A stretch of 64,000 nt of DNA from Siphonodentalium dalli (Eukaryota > Mollusca > Scaphopoda > Gadilida > Siphonodentaliidae): positions 194,873,887 through 194,937,886 of the forward strand of contig CP136062.1 of NCBI GenBank assembly GCA_032622095.1. The letters are read 5' to 3'. The notes under the pieces were generated by a model, which made no database searches, was not told the origin of the DNA, and worked only from the letters and a program-made list of their open reading frames with translations. Each line of letters starts with the position of its first letter. The stretch's first letter is position 1. Positions 11,731-24,055 of this stretch are shown one piece after another. The translations under genes and the position numbers were made by a program.

Positions 11731-13299
11731 TTGAAAGTTAAAATGACACAGAACAATATTTAAAGTTCAAATTTCCGGGCTCTTAATGCGCCTTTTATCA
11801 TTACGTATCGTTTCTCACTCTACAATTCCCAATAATCCACTCACTCTCTCCCCGCTTATAGATATATAACGAAAACGAGAATATCATGTTGATGAAGTTT
11901 ATTGAAATTTAATCGTTTTCTGAATCTACAGCCCATTCATTATTATATCCGTGTTTGGTCAGTTTGACCATTTTCTTCATGATCATATTATGTATGGGTG
12001 ATGTTTTCATTCGATGCTGGTATTCTATTAATCGTTCGTAACTTTTGAGAAAGAGGAACAACCACGACGATGATCACGACCACAACAACAACAACAACAT
12101 CTTAAAATTGCTTCCGGAATTAAAATTTGTCACGTGGCAGTCACCTCACATATGGACAAACCTCACATTCGAACATTTCGTTCTGATTAGTTATCTGTAT
12201 TGCCTTCCTGAGCACAACAGTAACCAAACATCGAATACAAGTGTTTCATTGTTTCTACCGCCATAATAAAATACCAACAATAGCTAATTATATTAACACT
12301 TGCGCCAATCGTACCAAATACTTCAAACCGTCCTTAAACACAACTTTCCACGGCCAGTAGCCAACCTCGATCTAGCCCGATAATCTCTGGAAGGCAATAC
12401 ATATTACGTACATCAAAACTTATCACCATGTAAATACGTTTGTATCGTCATCTTGATTTCATGTGTGTTGCTACATTGTGTTGGGAGAGGGGCTTCATAA
12501 GTTGTAAAAACTTGTGCCCCAATCCCCTTTGTATATTATGCAAATAAAATATGTTTCACGTCAAGACTTGTTTGTCATCCTTTTGGACCCCCCCCCCCCT
12601 CCCACACAATTCAACTCCCCGACCTCGTCACCATTTCCACATAATCCCAATCATAACTCCCCCCCCGTAACAATTAACTCATTACCCAGTCCTTGCACAC
12701 ACTGCGATATATACGAGCAGACGATATTAATTTCACAGTCAGATCAAACACGCCCAGATGTATGTATATAAAAGGGCTAGTTTGCATTCGTTTGGACCGC
12801 CACCCCCTCGACAATCTCATGACAAAGATGACTTATCTCTTCCAACACTTTCTGTATGGGTAGATACAAAATTCATTTGGGACGGAAATAAAATCCAATT
12901 AACAACAATTTCTGACATCACGAAATATATCTTCTTGTCTCTCCATAAAATTGGACAGGACATGTTACTAAATTTAAACACTTTCGGGTAATTTATTTAA
13001 CAGAAATGTTAACAATTTAACAGAATGTTGTTGTAAACAGTTTTGCCGGGAAGAGAAACCCATTTTACATACCCACCACACACCACCCCTAGACCACACT
13101 GCTGACGATATCAACCTACATACCAAACGATTGTAAACCAAATCTAATTTTATGACATACATCTGTTTTGTATCACGCTTACTCTATAGTTGCCACGATA
13201 TATTGAACTTGTTAATATTATATGCAATTTGATTATATTTGTAGTTTGTATGTTTTATATCACGGACTTGAAACAACTATTATCTGTACATTAAGCATG
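11731..13299. other. Intergenic with CAA and poly-C simple repeats
   Basis: Contains a CAACAACAACAACAAC run (12081-12101) and C-rich patches (12588-12602, 12660-12666). The open frames over the C-rich patches are compositional. No gene recognised. Confidence 0.4.
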
Positions 13300-16200
13300 T
13301 TTGGTTTGGGTTTCTCGAATACACATCACCATAAATGCTCGGTTGGATTACATCAGGACAAGAAAGGTAACTCCATCTTTAAAACTGATGACAGGTAGAT
13401 TCTCACTGGGCGATGTTCAGGGAAGCAACTCTTTAAATCTCAAAACCTTATTGCATGGATCACCAGACGATGATAATGAGAACATGTGCTCACCATACAG
13501 CTTCGCTAACCACTCTTGTGATTATTACTCACCGTTGCAATTACAGGAAAATATAGATGTCTCAAAATCTGATTTTTCAATTCTTGGTCTAAATTGACGA
13601 AGCCTGAATGCTAACTGGGATCCGCTTATAAATCTCCTAACAGATATAACTAACTCTAAACATCCTATAGATATACTAGCTCTGACGGAAATATTCAAAA
13701 TATGAGAAAAATATTCTCTTCCTGTGTATCATCAATTCCAATTCAAATCACGACCAGATGACGATGATGGACGTGGTGGTGTTGGCATTTTCGTAAATGA
13801 AAAACTTTCTTATAAAATCCGTGATGACCTAACGATATTCATCCCACATGTTATTGAGACTATATTCATAGAAATTGACTCGGGGTACTCATCGTGTGTT
13901 GTGGCATCCATCGACAGACCAAATATGGCCCCTCATGCAGATATCGATATATTTATAGATAAAATTTCAAGTGTGGTCGAACAATTAAATGATTCAGGAA
14001 CAAAGGCATATCTCATAGGAGACTTCAACATCGAATTGCTTAACTTTCAGTCACATAAGAAAACTAACAACTTCATTGAAACTATGTTTGAAAATGGATT
14101 CTTACCTGCAATTACCAAACCTACACGTATAACCGACCACTGGCACTCGGCAACACGCATTGATAATATTTATACTAATAACAATGTTTCCCGTGCCGAT
14201 ACTGGGATAATCCTCTCAGATGTGTCAGACCATTTTGCTACATGTTATTCCGAATATCACGATCATAAGTATATAAAAGCGAGCAGTTCTACCGAGAAAC
14301 GTATAATGAGTAACGAGAACACAGACAAATGTAAATCAATACTTCAACAACAAGATTTTCGATGTGTCTTCGATAGTACTTCACCAAACCAACCTTATGA
14401 CAATTTTCTTTCAACATATATATGGGCGTTTAATGAATCATTTCCATTGGTCCGATCTAAACCACCAACTAAATATTTAAAAAAAACAACCTTGGATGAC
14501 AAAAGGTCTCATTAACTCCTCTTTAGTTAAGAATAAACTTTACATAACAAAACTAAAAGCTCCTTGTGATAACAACGCTGCGAAATATAAAATATATTGT
14601 CGAATATACAAATCCTTAATTAGGAAAAGCAAAAAACTATACTACGACAATATTCTCCACGAAAATAGATTTGACATGCGACGTACATGGATCATCCTGA
14701 ACGACGCTCTTAAAGTAACAAATAACACTCCAAAAATCCCAACAAATATATCAAATGGAAACATTATAATTTCGCAACTAACAACGGAATGACATTTTCC
14801 GACTATCTACTGATTCCTATGTAAAAACAATTTTCATGTTCCCAACAGATACATATTAAGTTTTGAAACTCTCGAATGACATCACTGGAAAAGGAACCAC
14901 AGATATCAATAACATGTCATTAAAATTAATGAAACAGACCATACCCGAAACGTCCCCAGCGCTAACGCATATATTCAATCTAACATTTAAACAAGGTATC
15001 TTTCCCGATAGGATGAAAATATCAAAAGTAATTCCACTTTTTCCCGATAAAATAACGAACTATAGGCCAATAAGCATTATGTCCGTTTTCTCGAAGTTGT
15101 TAGAGAAACTCATGCATAAAAGGCTTTTTTCGTTTCTCGAAAAACATGAAATCTTACATAAAACTCAGTATGGCTTCCGTAAGAATCACTCTACCATGCA
15201 TCCTTTGATGCACCTTCTAGATCATGTAGCAACAAATAATGACAAACCAACTAAGGATTCTACATTAGCGATTTCCATAGACTTATCAAAAGCATTCGAT
15301 ACATTTAACCACGATATTTTATTGAAAAAAATAGAACATTATTGAATTCGGGGGGTTTCCAATGAATGATTTATCATTTAAGAGTTATTTAAAGGGGAGA
15401 AAACAATACGTTGATTGTCTTGGTAAAACGTCCGGTTTTGCGAAGATAACGTGTGGTGTGCCCCAAGAGTCTGTTCTTGGCCCGATAATTTTTCTTCTGA
15501 ATGTTAACGATATGCCCAAATGTACCTCGATGAACTTACTATCATTTGCCGATGACACCACGCTTTACGTTTCTGATCATGATAGGAAACAGTTAAAAAA
15601 AATCATCAACAGCTGAACTAAAAAACATTTTTGAATGGTGTTGTTGCAATAAACTATCTATCAACGCAACTAAAAGTAAATTCACGTTAATCCACCCCAG
15701 AGGCAACGAGGACAAGTGGAGAAATTTCACACTGAAATTGAATAATATGGAACTAATTAGAGTTGGGAATCAAATGCGAGTAAAATCAATAAAAAAAATT
15801 AGGCATTTTGATCGATGAAAACTTCCCTTTTAAAAACCATATATCAATGATACAACGTAAACTGTACCACACTCTCTACTTATTGAACAAAGTTAAAAAC
15901 TTTCTACCAAAATAATCACGAAAAACACTATATCAGTCGTTAATCCATAGTTATCTTATTTATGGTATCCCGATATGGGGACATTCGATTCACACGGGCG
16001 TACTATCTACCTTACAAAAAAGGGCAATTCGTATGGTATGCAACACAAAATATAGGAGTCACACAGAACCCCTCTTCAAACAAGAAAATATCCTAATGTT
16101 CAAAGATATATATACAGTGGATGCATCTGTCTTTATGTACAACTGGTCTAGAAATAATCTCCCCAAATCGTTTAAGAATATGTTCACATATTCCCTCGGT

Positions 16201-16940
16201 GTTAACACTAGACATGCGGATAAATTAAGAAGCAATAAAGCTAGAACATGTTTTTCAGAAGCCCTACCAAAGCATTCATTTCCTAAAGTGTGGAACTCGA
16301 TAAATTCCAAAATAAAAAAATGTAAATTTAATTACACATTCAAAAAGTTATTGTCTATGGAACTAATAAGTAAATATTCTCAATTGGTTATCTGTGCAAA
16401 CAAATTATGCTACATTTGCAGTCGGCAAAAATCCACTTGACTTAATAATCTGACCAAGGTAAACTTTTTAACTCATATTATTGTGCACTCCAGTTATCAC
16501 CCTGAACATCCTAGATAGTGAGGTTGTTACGACAGTCCTGTGTCACATTCGCCGACAACACCGTGCATGTGACACATGCACGGTGTTGTCGGCGAATGTG
16601 ACACAGGACTGTCGTAACAACCTCACTATTTTTGTTTCAATCTCTTAAACTTGTCCAAAATCTATATTATAGTACAGCATTTTTCAAAATTCAACCCAGT
16701 CTGGATTAAAACGACCACATAAAATATTAAAGTAGTCACCAACCGGCCATCCAAATACCAAATAGTCTGTGTGAAATTGTAAATACGCCATCATATGTTC
16801 ATATTGCACTTATCATTCAGGGGCAGCAGGAAGACGGCCAGCTAGGTCATGCTGATCCTGTGCAATAATAAATTTTTGTTTAATATTCTGTTAATGTATT
16901 GTATATTATTGTGCAAATAAAGATCTACCTATCTATTATT
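13300..16940 (+). pseudogene. CR1/jockey-superfamily LINE (endonuclease + reverse transcriptase), broken
   Basis: Order of recognisable pieces: YYSPLQL leader and LGLN-SLNANWD at 13520-13630 (start of an APE-like endonuclease), DILALTE at 13671, GRGGVGIFV at about 13771, YLIGDFNIELL at 14010-14040, and a DHFATC end of the endonuclease at 14228. Then a basic linker, reverse transcriptase with NYRPISIMSVFSKLLEKLM at 15057, FDTFNHDILL at 15295, GVPQESVLGPIIFLL at 15455 and FADDTTLYV at 15545, and a C-terminal arm to 16440. Stops or frame changes at about 13597, 13704, 14515, 14790, 15345 and 15616 inactivate it. The 3' end at 16880-16940 (ATTGTGCAAATAAAGATCTA followed by CTAT units) matches the tails of such elements. 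CR1-like is the best guess for clade. Confidence 0.85.
16515..16629. repeat. Perfect 115-bp palindrome (57-bp arms, 1-base centre)
   Basis: ATAGTGAGGTTGTTACGACA at 16515 runs to GCATGTG at 16571, a single A at 16572, and then the exact complement from 16573 to 16629, with no mismatch. It lies in the 3' untranslated part of the LINE. Its GC content is higher than the flanks. Confidence 0.95.
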
Positions 16941-16999
16941 TTTTCAAACTGTTCAAGTCTGACTTTATTTCTTCTACATATATTAGCATGTTTAGTACG

Positions 17000-17345
17000 C
17001 TATCATGATCCAGTGCATTACAATTGCATTGCGATGTCGATATCTTGAATGTGTTACACTGTTGAGTTCTTTAAAGTATTCCTCGAGAGTATCAATGTTT
17101 ATGTTTCCATTTCCGCCAAGTTTATTCCAAAATTTCATGGGGTTATTTACTTTAGTGTTTGTCATTCACGCGATACGTAATCTCTATGCTTTGATATGGC
17201 AAAATCGAACTCCCGTTTTTACTCTCGAGACTTCTCTCTTAATACATATCACTCATCGTCAGCTTTATGATCGAGTGAACCAATGTTTACTGTTATTTTT
17301 GTCTTTACACTTTTCAGTCAAACAATAAGATACTATGACAAAGGT
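17000..17345 (-). pseudogene. LINE fragment between endonuclease and RT
   Basis: Minus-strand translation contains NNPMKFWNKLGGN (a W-N linker typical between endonuclease and RT in LINEs) and INIDTLEEYFKELNSV. An in-frame stop appears. It would be upstream of the segment seen at 9.5-10.9 kb in a full-length element, but the same family is only inferred. Confidence 0.55.
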
Positions 17346-17394
17346 CTATTCGGCACTAGTACAAAGTATCTTTGTTATCATATTAGCTAAATCA

Positions 17395-17990
17395 TTGCCC
17401 CGTGTGGGCCCGGGGTAGAATAGGCCTACAACCCACTGCGAGGGGTACAAATCCCCTAATGTGGCACCCTGTTTGCTGTGGTGTGCATCCCGTGTGGTGT
17501 GGTGTAGGTGTCCTTGAGGTGCTAGGGGCCGTATCACGTGAGGCATCGACCTGCGGATATGACTTAGCTCATGGTCCTCTTTGGTTCTACATCTCTTCAA
17601 GACGGGTGGCTGAGTTGACCCGGCTCAATCAATCGGCTAGTCACGCCTCTCCAGTGTTTCAGATTAAATGTTTGTTATATGTTGTATTGCTTGTCTGATG
17701 TCTGAAACATTGTTTTCTGTTTTTTTTTCAGGTATGTTTCTGTTCTCCCCTGTATCTTTTGTGTTCGTCCTGGTGGTTATTGAGTGTTGAATCCTGTGTT
17801 GAATCCTGTATTGCTCACGCCTGTCTCACCGTGGAGAGGTAACGGGCGGCTGATATATGCAGTGGTTAAACGGGCCACCGCTTCAGCTATGTGCAAGTCT
17901 GTTCCAACCAGAATTCGAAGGGTAGACCACGGCGGATGCCGGGCTAGTTGTCGTATGTCAACTCAAAAAAAACGTATTGCTCATAAGAAT
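17395..17990 (+). repeat. Possible tRNA-related SINE
   Basis: GGGGTACAAATCCCC at 17439 resembles a T-arm and is preceded by a GGTAGAATAGGCC box. A second tRNA-like stretch at 17860-17925 has a GTGGTTAAACGGG box and AGAATTCGAAGGG. Both resemble RNA polymerase III internal promoter halves, but neither folds into a complete tRNA by eye. Low certainty; could be unrelated GC-rich repeat. Confidence 0.3.
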
Positions 17991-18234
17991 ACCTGATATC
18001 GAACTAATAAAGAGCGTTTATGCCATTTGTGTGTGATTAGCCAGTATCATTGCGCTGTCTTCTGTAACACAATCAGGCTCTTGCTTATGTAAAATATCGT
18101 AGATCTTTATGATAACATGCTGTTTACGCGATGGTCATGATATATATGAACGGAACTGTATGCGTTTTAATGTTTTTCTGTTTACGGTGTTTGGAACAAA
18201 TATGAATATTTTCGACAATTAAGGCCGCACGTGC

Positions 18235-19110
18235 CTTTAAACCAATCAGGACTCGGCCAATCAGTGGCTTTCTCTTGATTGAATGTTCAAAGAAAGTTCA
18301 CTCTGATGCTCTGCTGCAGTTAACAACTATTGCACAGACACCAGTGTTGGTTACTACCCACAAGACATGGAATAGTAGCAGAGCTGTGTTGCGATCCCGC
18401 GATATAGCTGATTCTTCTGAAGTCCTTAGCTTTATAAAGACTGTTGGTGGACTAAACGTTCATCTGAATAGTTATCATGAGCACATTTGTTCCAAACATA
18501 TTGCGATGTTATAAATGTCAGGGGTATGGCCATGGCCAGGAACATTGTAAAAGTAAAGAAACCATATATGCACGATGTTTTATCCTGTTCATGATCATAA
18601 GGACTGTACGAAGCTTCACATGCGGCAATCCATCGCTCATGTCTAATTTGGGACTATGCATTCAAGATTCAACGATGTAAAGCTGAGAAGCAGCTGTCAC
18701 ATATAGATGTTAAGAAATTAGTTGGTCCTTGACCATCCATTCCGTAAGTCACTTACTCAGCAAATCGTCTCTACACATAGTGTGTTTATGCCAGCACTGA
18801 GACACAGAGTCAAACCAAACTCGTCAGTATATCACTAGCATCACAAGTTGGGCGACTGATATTATTCCTGTTTCAGAACCTGAAGCGCATGTTATGGATA
18901 CAGCTTCTGTCCTTGAGACATTTCCGCCGAAACAATGGACGCAATTTGATCCTATTGTTCCAAAAGAAAAATCGCCTGTTGCTTCGAAACAATTTCGAGT
19001 CTCAGACAGAGAAGTACATCTTTGAGCTTTCAAAATTTGACCACATGATTGATGAGAAAAGTTTAACTCTCAAAGACAAGAAACAGTATTTGTGGATCGA
19101 GGCTGAATGA
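18235..19110 (+). pseudogene. LINE ORF1 (gag-like) relic with zinc knuckle
   Basis: Starts with a GFLLIECSKK-like strand, then VTTHKTWNSSRAVLRSRDI, matching the RRM-like domain of ORF1 proteins from jockey/I-type LINEs. At 18495-18560 follows CYKCQGYGHGQEHC, a CCHC zinc knuckle, with part of a second cysteine cluster after a frame change. The downstream half (18840-19110) is polar and low in similarity to anything. ORF1 proteins bind the element RNA; this copy is broken by stops at about 18512 and 18680. Confidence 0.7.
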
Positions 19111-19343
19111 TTCTAATTCACTCTGCTGCGGTTAAGTTAGAGTTTATCTGGGGTCATGCCGTCATGGATGATTTCCTTTCAACAATTAACTCGAACAATA
19201 TCATTGTGTAATCCCTGATAGACCAGCCCGCTTTTCACCTGTGTATATATGGGTCAGTGTGCCAGTTTGATTACCTGGTATTAGCTGTTTATCGATGGTC
19301 ACGCGCCTTGATAAATCTCTTGGTATAAAATACTGGAGCATAA

Positions 19344-20649
19344 ATGCGCAGTCAGACCTCACTTTGCATTTTAGACAAACCTGTAATGACAAACGAACAG
19401 CAACTCGTGGTGGCACTTATCGTGCTTTTGGGAAATGCTATCCTGTGTTTGAATATGTGGCTAACAGCCGTTACAGTATATCAGTCGCGATATATACAGA
19501 GAAGAAAATTACGTCTACATTTGACAACATCCAATAAAATCAAACGGAAGTATAAAAAGACAAGAAAGCCTCGTAGATTTTGGGTGAGACCCGGCAGGAC
19601 TGACGCATGGTGGATGACTTTCAAAATGGACCTTGTACTGCGAAGTGAATGGGTAGAATACTTTCGGATATCAAAGGAAATTTTCCATCTGCTTTGCTGT
19701 CAGCTGCACCTCTACATAGAAAGACTTGATACACCTATGCAAAAGCCTATTTGCGTTGAAAAGCAGATCGGTGTAACACTGTATTACTTATCTGATGAAG
19801 GCGGATTACGCAAAACTGCAAATACATTCGGTGTAGCTAAATGTACGGTATCGACAATAATTAGGCGTGTCGCCAACGCTATATCAATTAATCTGGGACC
19901 GAGATTAATTAGTGTTCCAAAATCCACAAAGGATGTTCAATTTTGCACTTCAAATTTCGAACAGGCATATGACATTCCACAGTGCATTGGTGCTATATAT
20001 TGTACACATATAAACATCAAACAACCGCGCATCAATCCGACGGATTATGTGAATCGTAAGAACAGACATTCACTCAATATTCAAGCCTGCTGTGACTTCA
20101 GGGGCAGGTTCATAGACGTAGTGGTCAAATGGCCTGGAAGCGTACACGATGCTAGAATTTTTGCAAATTCTAACATAAACTCACAATTGAAGAATGGGGT
20201 GATACCGTCATGTTCAAAAAATATAAATAAAGTGCTATTCCTGTGTACATTGTGGGGGACCCGGCATACCCATTGATGCCTTATCTAATGAAGGAATTTC
20301 CGAATGGTTGAAAAACGGTACAAGAACAGTATTTCGGTCGTTCCCTCTGTCGTGTGAGAATGGTGATAGAATGTGCCTTTGGTCGTCTCAAGGGAAGGTT
20401 TAGAGCACTTCGGCGTCCAATGGATATAGGGCTGAAAGATTTTCCAGTTGTCATATACGCATGCTTTGTTTTGCATAACTTCTGTGAGGAGCAAAACGAA
20501 GGAATTTGTTATCAGACGGTGTGACGTCAGGTCGCTCGAGAACGTGATTCGCAACCAGAAATTCCAGAAGTCTTGTTCAGAACAGGAGGTACCGGCGAAG
20601 AAGAAGGGAAACGTCTGAGAAATGTGTTGGTCAATCATATAGACCCGTG
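19344..20649 (+). pseudogene. PIF/Harbinger (HARBI1-like) transposase, broken
   Basis: A 310-codon frame opens with a leucine-rich hydrophobic N-terminus, then [32 protein letters not shown], a helix-turn-helix-like [18 protein letters not shown], and the start of the DDE nuclease domain. The first catalytic aspartate, expected in the strand before THI, is replaced: the sequence reads [18 protein letters not shown] holds the expected second-region aspartate. A frame change near 20230 is followed by [20 protein letters not shown], a stop at 20309, then MVIECAFGRLKGRFR with the catalytic glutamate, and an end at 20649 after another stop near 20522. With the loss of the aspartate and three breaks it cannot be active. 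Confidence 0.85.
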
Positions 20650-21149
20650 AATTTATCAGTTGATGTTGATCTCAATTGCGAGTGACTAAAATTGAATAAT
20701 TCAATAATCATTTAACGCTACCGTGTCTTGTCATTTTATTGGATCCCACGACTCCGTGCAAGATCCTGTTTGTTCGCATTATTATATTTGTACATGTGTA
20801 AAATATAAGACAAGAAAATAAATTTAAGCATATCCTTTGTAATGATCTCACCTGGTACTCAAACAGAGTCAATAGCCGCAATTTTCTAACATTTAAAAGT
20901 GTTGAGAAGGACAATGCATCAACTCTGGGGTGTCGCCAGCTTGGAATTACAACTCCACCCCGTCCTTAATTGAATCAGACCAAATTCCATATCCGCGTAA
21001 TTATGAAGCCACAAGGAATAACCCTTGTGGCAATTTATACAAGCTCAACGTCTTCAATTAAGCGGCAAGTCGCGTTGGCTCCAATAAGCGTAGAATACCG
21101 GAGTGTGACTTCCCAGAGCTACAACATCACTGACAACTAAGGTCACTCA
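20650..21149. other. Intergenic, nothing recognised
   Basis: Contains a small inverted pair around CACAAGGAATAACCCTTGTGG at 21011. No gene recognised. Confidence 0.4.
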
Positions 21150-22015
21150 TGCCAAATAGAGTTATCCGCTCCGAGCATGGGCAGACAAAATCGCCACTTC
21201 CGTCCATTCCAACTCCTGTCCACACAGAGCGAGGACGAAAAAGATTCCCCGCCCTCCCACCCTACGGTGGCCAGGCCATCGGTTCTATCGGCGTCCTTCC
21301 CCCGGCGGCCGCCCACGGTCGCGTGTTACATTCTTGTCGCTGGTGGCCGCCGCCACACGCGGCGTTCATAACTCACCTCGTTACCCCGTGGTACTCATCG
21401 CCTCGGCGCGTCTCTTCTAGCTTCGTGGCTCTTCATCCGCCACCCCCGCTGGTGCTACCCCCTCGCGACGGGTGCCACTCTCCTGCCGCCCCTCTTCCCC
21501 TCCGCTTCCGCTCTCCTCCCAGCTATGCTTCATCCGCCGCGGATGCTACTCCTCCGTTTCTGCCGCTTGTTGTTTCTGCTTCACCACCGTGTCCGCCTCA
21601 ACCGCCGCTCCCACCTCTCCCGCCGCCTATACGTCACCGCCGTTCATGCTGATGTCTTCGTTTCCCTCGCTGTGCTTGTCTAATTTCTCTTTCCAGCTGC
21701 TGTGCGGTCACATCGCCGGAGGGCGGGGCCTGCTGGTCCGGATATAACTCGTGAACCACATCCATACATCATTCATTCCATCGGATGCTGGGCCGACATA
21801 CCACCAGTATCTGTCGCTCGAGCCGTGTCCCATCGAGCACATCACCGCCATTCAACATTCACATCTGCTCGAGTCGACTCCCATCAGGCTCATCACATCT
21901 ATCTACCCAGATGCCTGGGCCGACACACCGGCATCTGCTGCTCGAGTCGAATCCCATCGAGCCTCACGTCTCATGGAAGACCATCCGGACCGGCAGGTCC
22001 TCATTCAACCTCTGT
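21150..22015. other. GC-rich island with a ~125-bp duplication
   Basis: Strikingly richer in C and G than the rest of the window. Several overlapping plus-strand frames run through it, all proline/serine/arginine rich with no recognisable domain. Near 21783 and 21909 the phrase GATGCNTGGGCCGACAYACC..CTCGAGYCG..CCCATCGAGC is repeated. It could be part of an LTR or other GC-rich element, an exon, or contamination from another repeat class; not resolved. Confidence 0.6.
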
Positions 22016-23228
22016 AATCGTTTAAATTATTAAACACGTGGCCATCTCGCAAAAACACCACTGAGTCTCTCTCAATCCCAACAAACTTAGGAAACAAAGG
22101 GCTCTCAATATGGGGTGGGGGGGAGTCCCCTGAATTAGGCCCGGATACGTGGTAGATAATGTTTGGACAGTTGGGGTCTTGTATAAATGTTCACCCACTT
22201 GACTTGAAAATGTTCAACTGCTAATTCAAGCTTTCCAACTGTAGAGAACTTCTAACATAACATCCCATCATTTTGGAATTGGGCATTTCAGTCCAAACCC
22301 TTACCAAAGAAGGAAATGTCACACATTGGTTCAAAAAACAACAGATTTCACCAGTATGGAAAAGCGAACTAGAAGAACAATTTTATCTAAATTTGGTCTG
22401 AAATTCCCAACAAAGTTGTGTCAGGCATGACATTCCAAACTAAAATAATTTGGACCAAAATATTAGGTGATATGACCCAAACCCACTGTGGCCATGTCTC
22501 TGATTATTCAGTACACGCCTGTTCCAAGAATTACAGTATTCCTGTTGTACTTTATTTACAAATCCGTAGGCCTATATCCGTTGACGTCACACGACGTATA
22601 CGTAACTGACGCTCGCCTTAACCATGAAACCGCAACAATTAAAATAAAAGCAAGCCCTGCAATTATGTGCCTGAAAAAAACGAATATATATATAAGGTCG
22701 AGTGGCGTGTAATAAACACAAAACGAAACGCTTGTTAATGGGTTAGTCGATACGGCACTTGTGCTATTTCGAGAGGATTTAATTCGATGCTGTTCTATGG
22801 TTCTATCCTTCCGCACTGGCACTGGCGCGTATCAACAAATCCACAAAGAAGCTCGTGCCATTCTGTGTATATAACCTACATTGTGTGCACGCTCAAGTTT
22901 ATAGTCTCATATATAAATCAGAAAAATAGATATTGCAGGCTTAGTTTTATTTTCCACTGTATACATGATGGTGATAACACATATGTATCGTACTTAACTA
23001 ATTAGTTTCCACCCCTCTAACTAATGTTATATAAGAAAACAAATTTGGTCCAGAAAACAGAAGTACTAGCAATTTCATTGCTGCCCATCAACTTGATGTC
23101 ATTATGAAAAACGGTCGTTTATTGTTCCAACATTCGGCACGTATTTTGTGGTTCTAATTGTTAGCAATCAGGATCTCTTTCCGACATATTTACCGCGCGC
23201 AGATTTTTTACTTTTGTAGCTGGGGATT
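22016..23228. other. Intergenic; diverged repeat R2-like sequence
   Basis: 22180-22460 has phrases such as TTCCAACTGTAG and AAATTCCCAACAAAGTTGTG similar in style to repeat family R2 (37.4 and 50.3 kb), in decayed form. No gene recognised. Confidence 0.35.
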
Positions 23229-24055
23229 TCAATCCATGTTAGGATCTACTGTCTGTTGCACAGGGGCTGATATTAAATTTTGAATTAGTTGAAATCCGTC
23301 CTTGACCGCGTTGGCGAGAGTGTTCATACTATCCGCCATGGATTTTAAATAATCTTCAGCTTGTTTGTCTGTATTTTCCATATGTTTGAATATTTTCCGT
23401 TTCATTTCCAGATCCTCACCCACAAGCTTGACGTATTGCTGATCCTCTTTCTTTTGAGCTTGTCTTCTTTGAAATTATTCAATTTCTCTCCGAGTAGTTC
23501 GCGTCTTTTAGATATCGTTTCCGACGGCAGAATTTCCTGGCTTAACTCAACCGAGGACCCATCGTCGTTGTCTGACAACGTTTCTGGCAACGTTTCGATT
23601 ATACTAGAATCGTCCAATGTGATGGGGCTGTCAGGTCATTAGTTTCAATTCCATTCGAAATCGTCGTTGTTGCCGGACAGCCGCCCCATATTTGTGTCAA
23701 AATTTCAAAAAATAATTCCACTACTCTTCCAACCCACTCTTTTCCCCCTTGTCAACAGCTCTGCGATAATTTTGTCTAATTAATTTTATCTTCGACTAGA
23801 TATGGTTCTTGTTGAAATCAGAGGTTTATGTGGATAATCCTTGCCAAGTCGGTCTGCCTCCTCTTTGCTAACAGGAAGATTTTGTTGGAATAGTTTGGTG
23901 ATTTCTGGATATTTTGTACGAACTGACTCCCGGTCGATTCCATTTACCGCTTTTGAAACTTTGTATTTATTTATTATTCTCAGAAGAGGCTCGGCTTCAT
24001 CGTCGGTCCATACAATTTTGTCCGTGGTATTCTCTGCATCATTCACATTCTGCAC
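23229..24055 (-). pseudogene. SANT/Myb-like DNA-binding transposon protein, frameshifted
   Basis: Minus-strand gene. The N-terminal part (24055-23786) reads KIVWTDDEAEPLLRIINKYK, then GIDRESVRTKYPEITKLF and LGKDYPHKPLIS, a tryptophan-led three-helix SANT/Myb-like domain found in a large family of invertebrate transposon-associated proteins. The central stretch (23785-23620) keeps the family's basic RQNYRRAVDKG-type and IWGG-like segments but in changing frames. The C-terminal half has an acidic linker (SDNDDGSSVEL) and an amphipathic, coiled-coil-like tail (EDYLKSMADSMNTLANAVKD) ending at 23229; a frame change lies near 23410. Harbinger elements usually pair a transposase with a Myb-like protein; the transposase relic is 2.6 kb away in convergent orientation, which fits but does not prove a shared origin. 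Confidence 0.7.

Noticed and set aside
12514-12771. Proline-rich frame near 12.6 kb
   Set aside because: Driven by poly-C runs; no domain.
17439-17453. tRNA gene from T-arm-like GGGGTACAAATCCCC
   Set aside because: No acceptor stem or D-arm pairing at tRNA spacing; listed only as a possible SINE.
21149-21652. 167-codon proline/serine-rich frame
   Set aside because: GC-rich composition gives several overlapping frames of equal quality; no domain.
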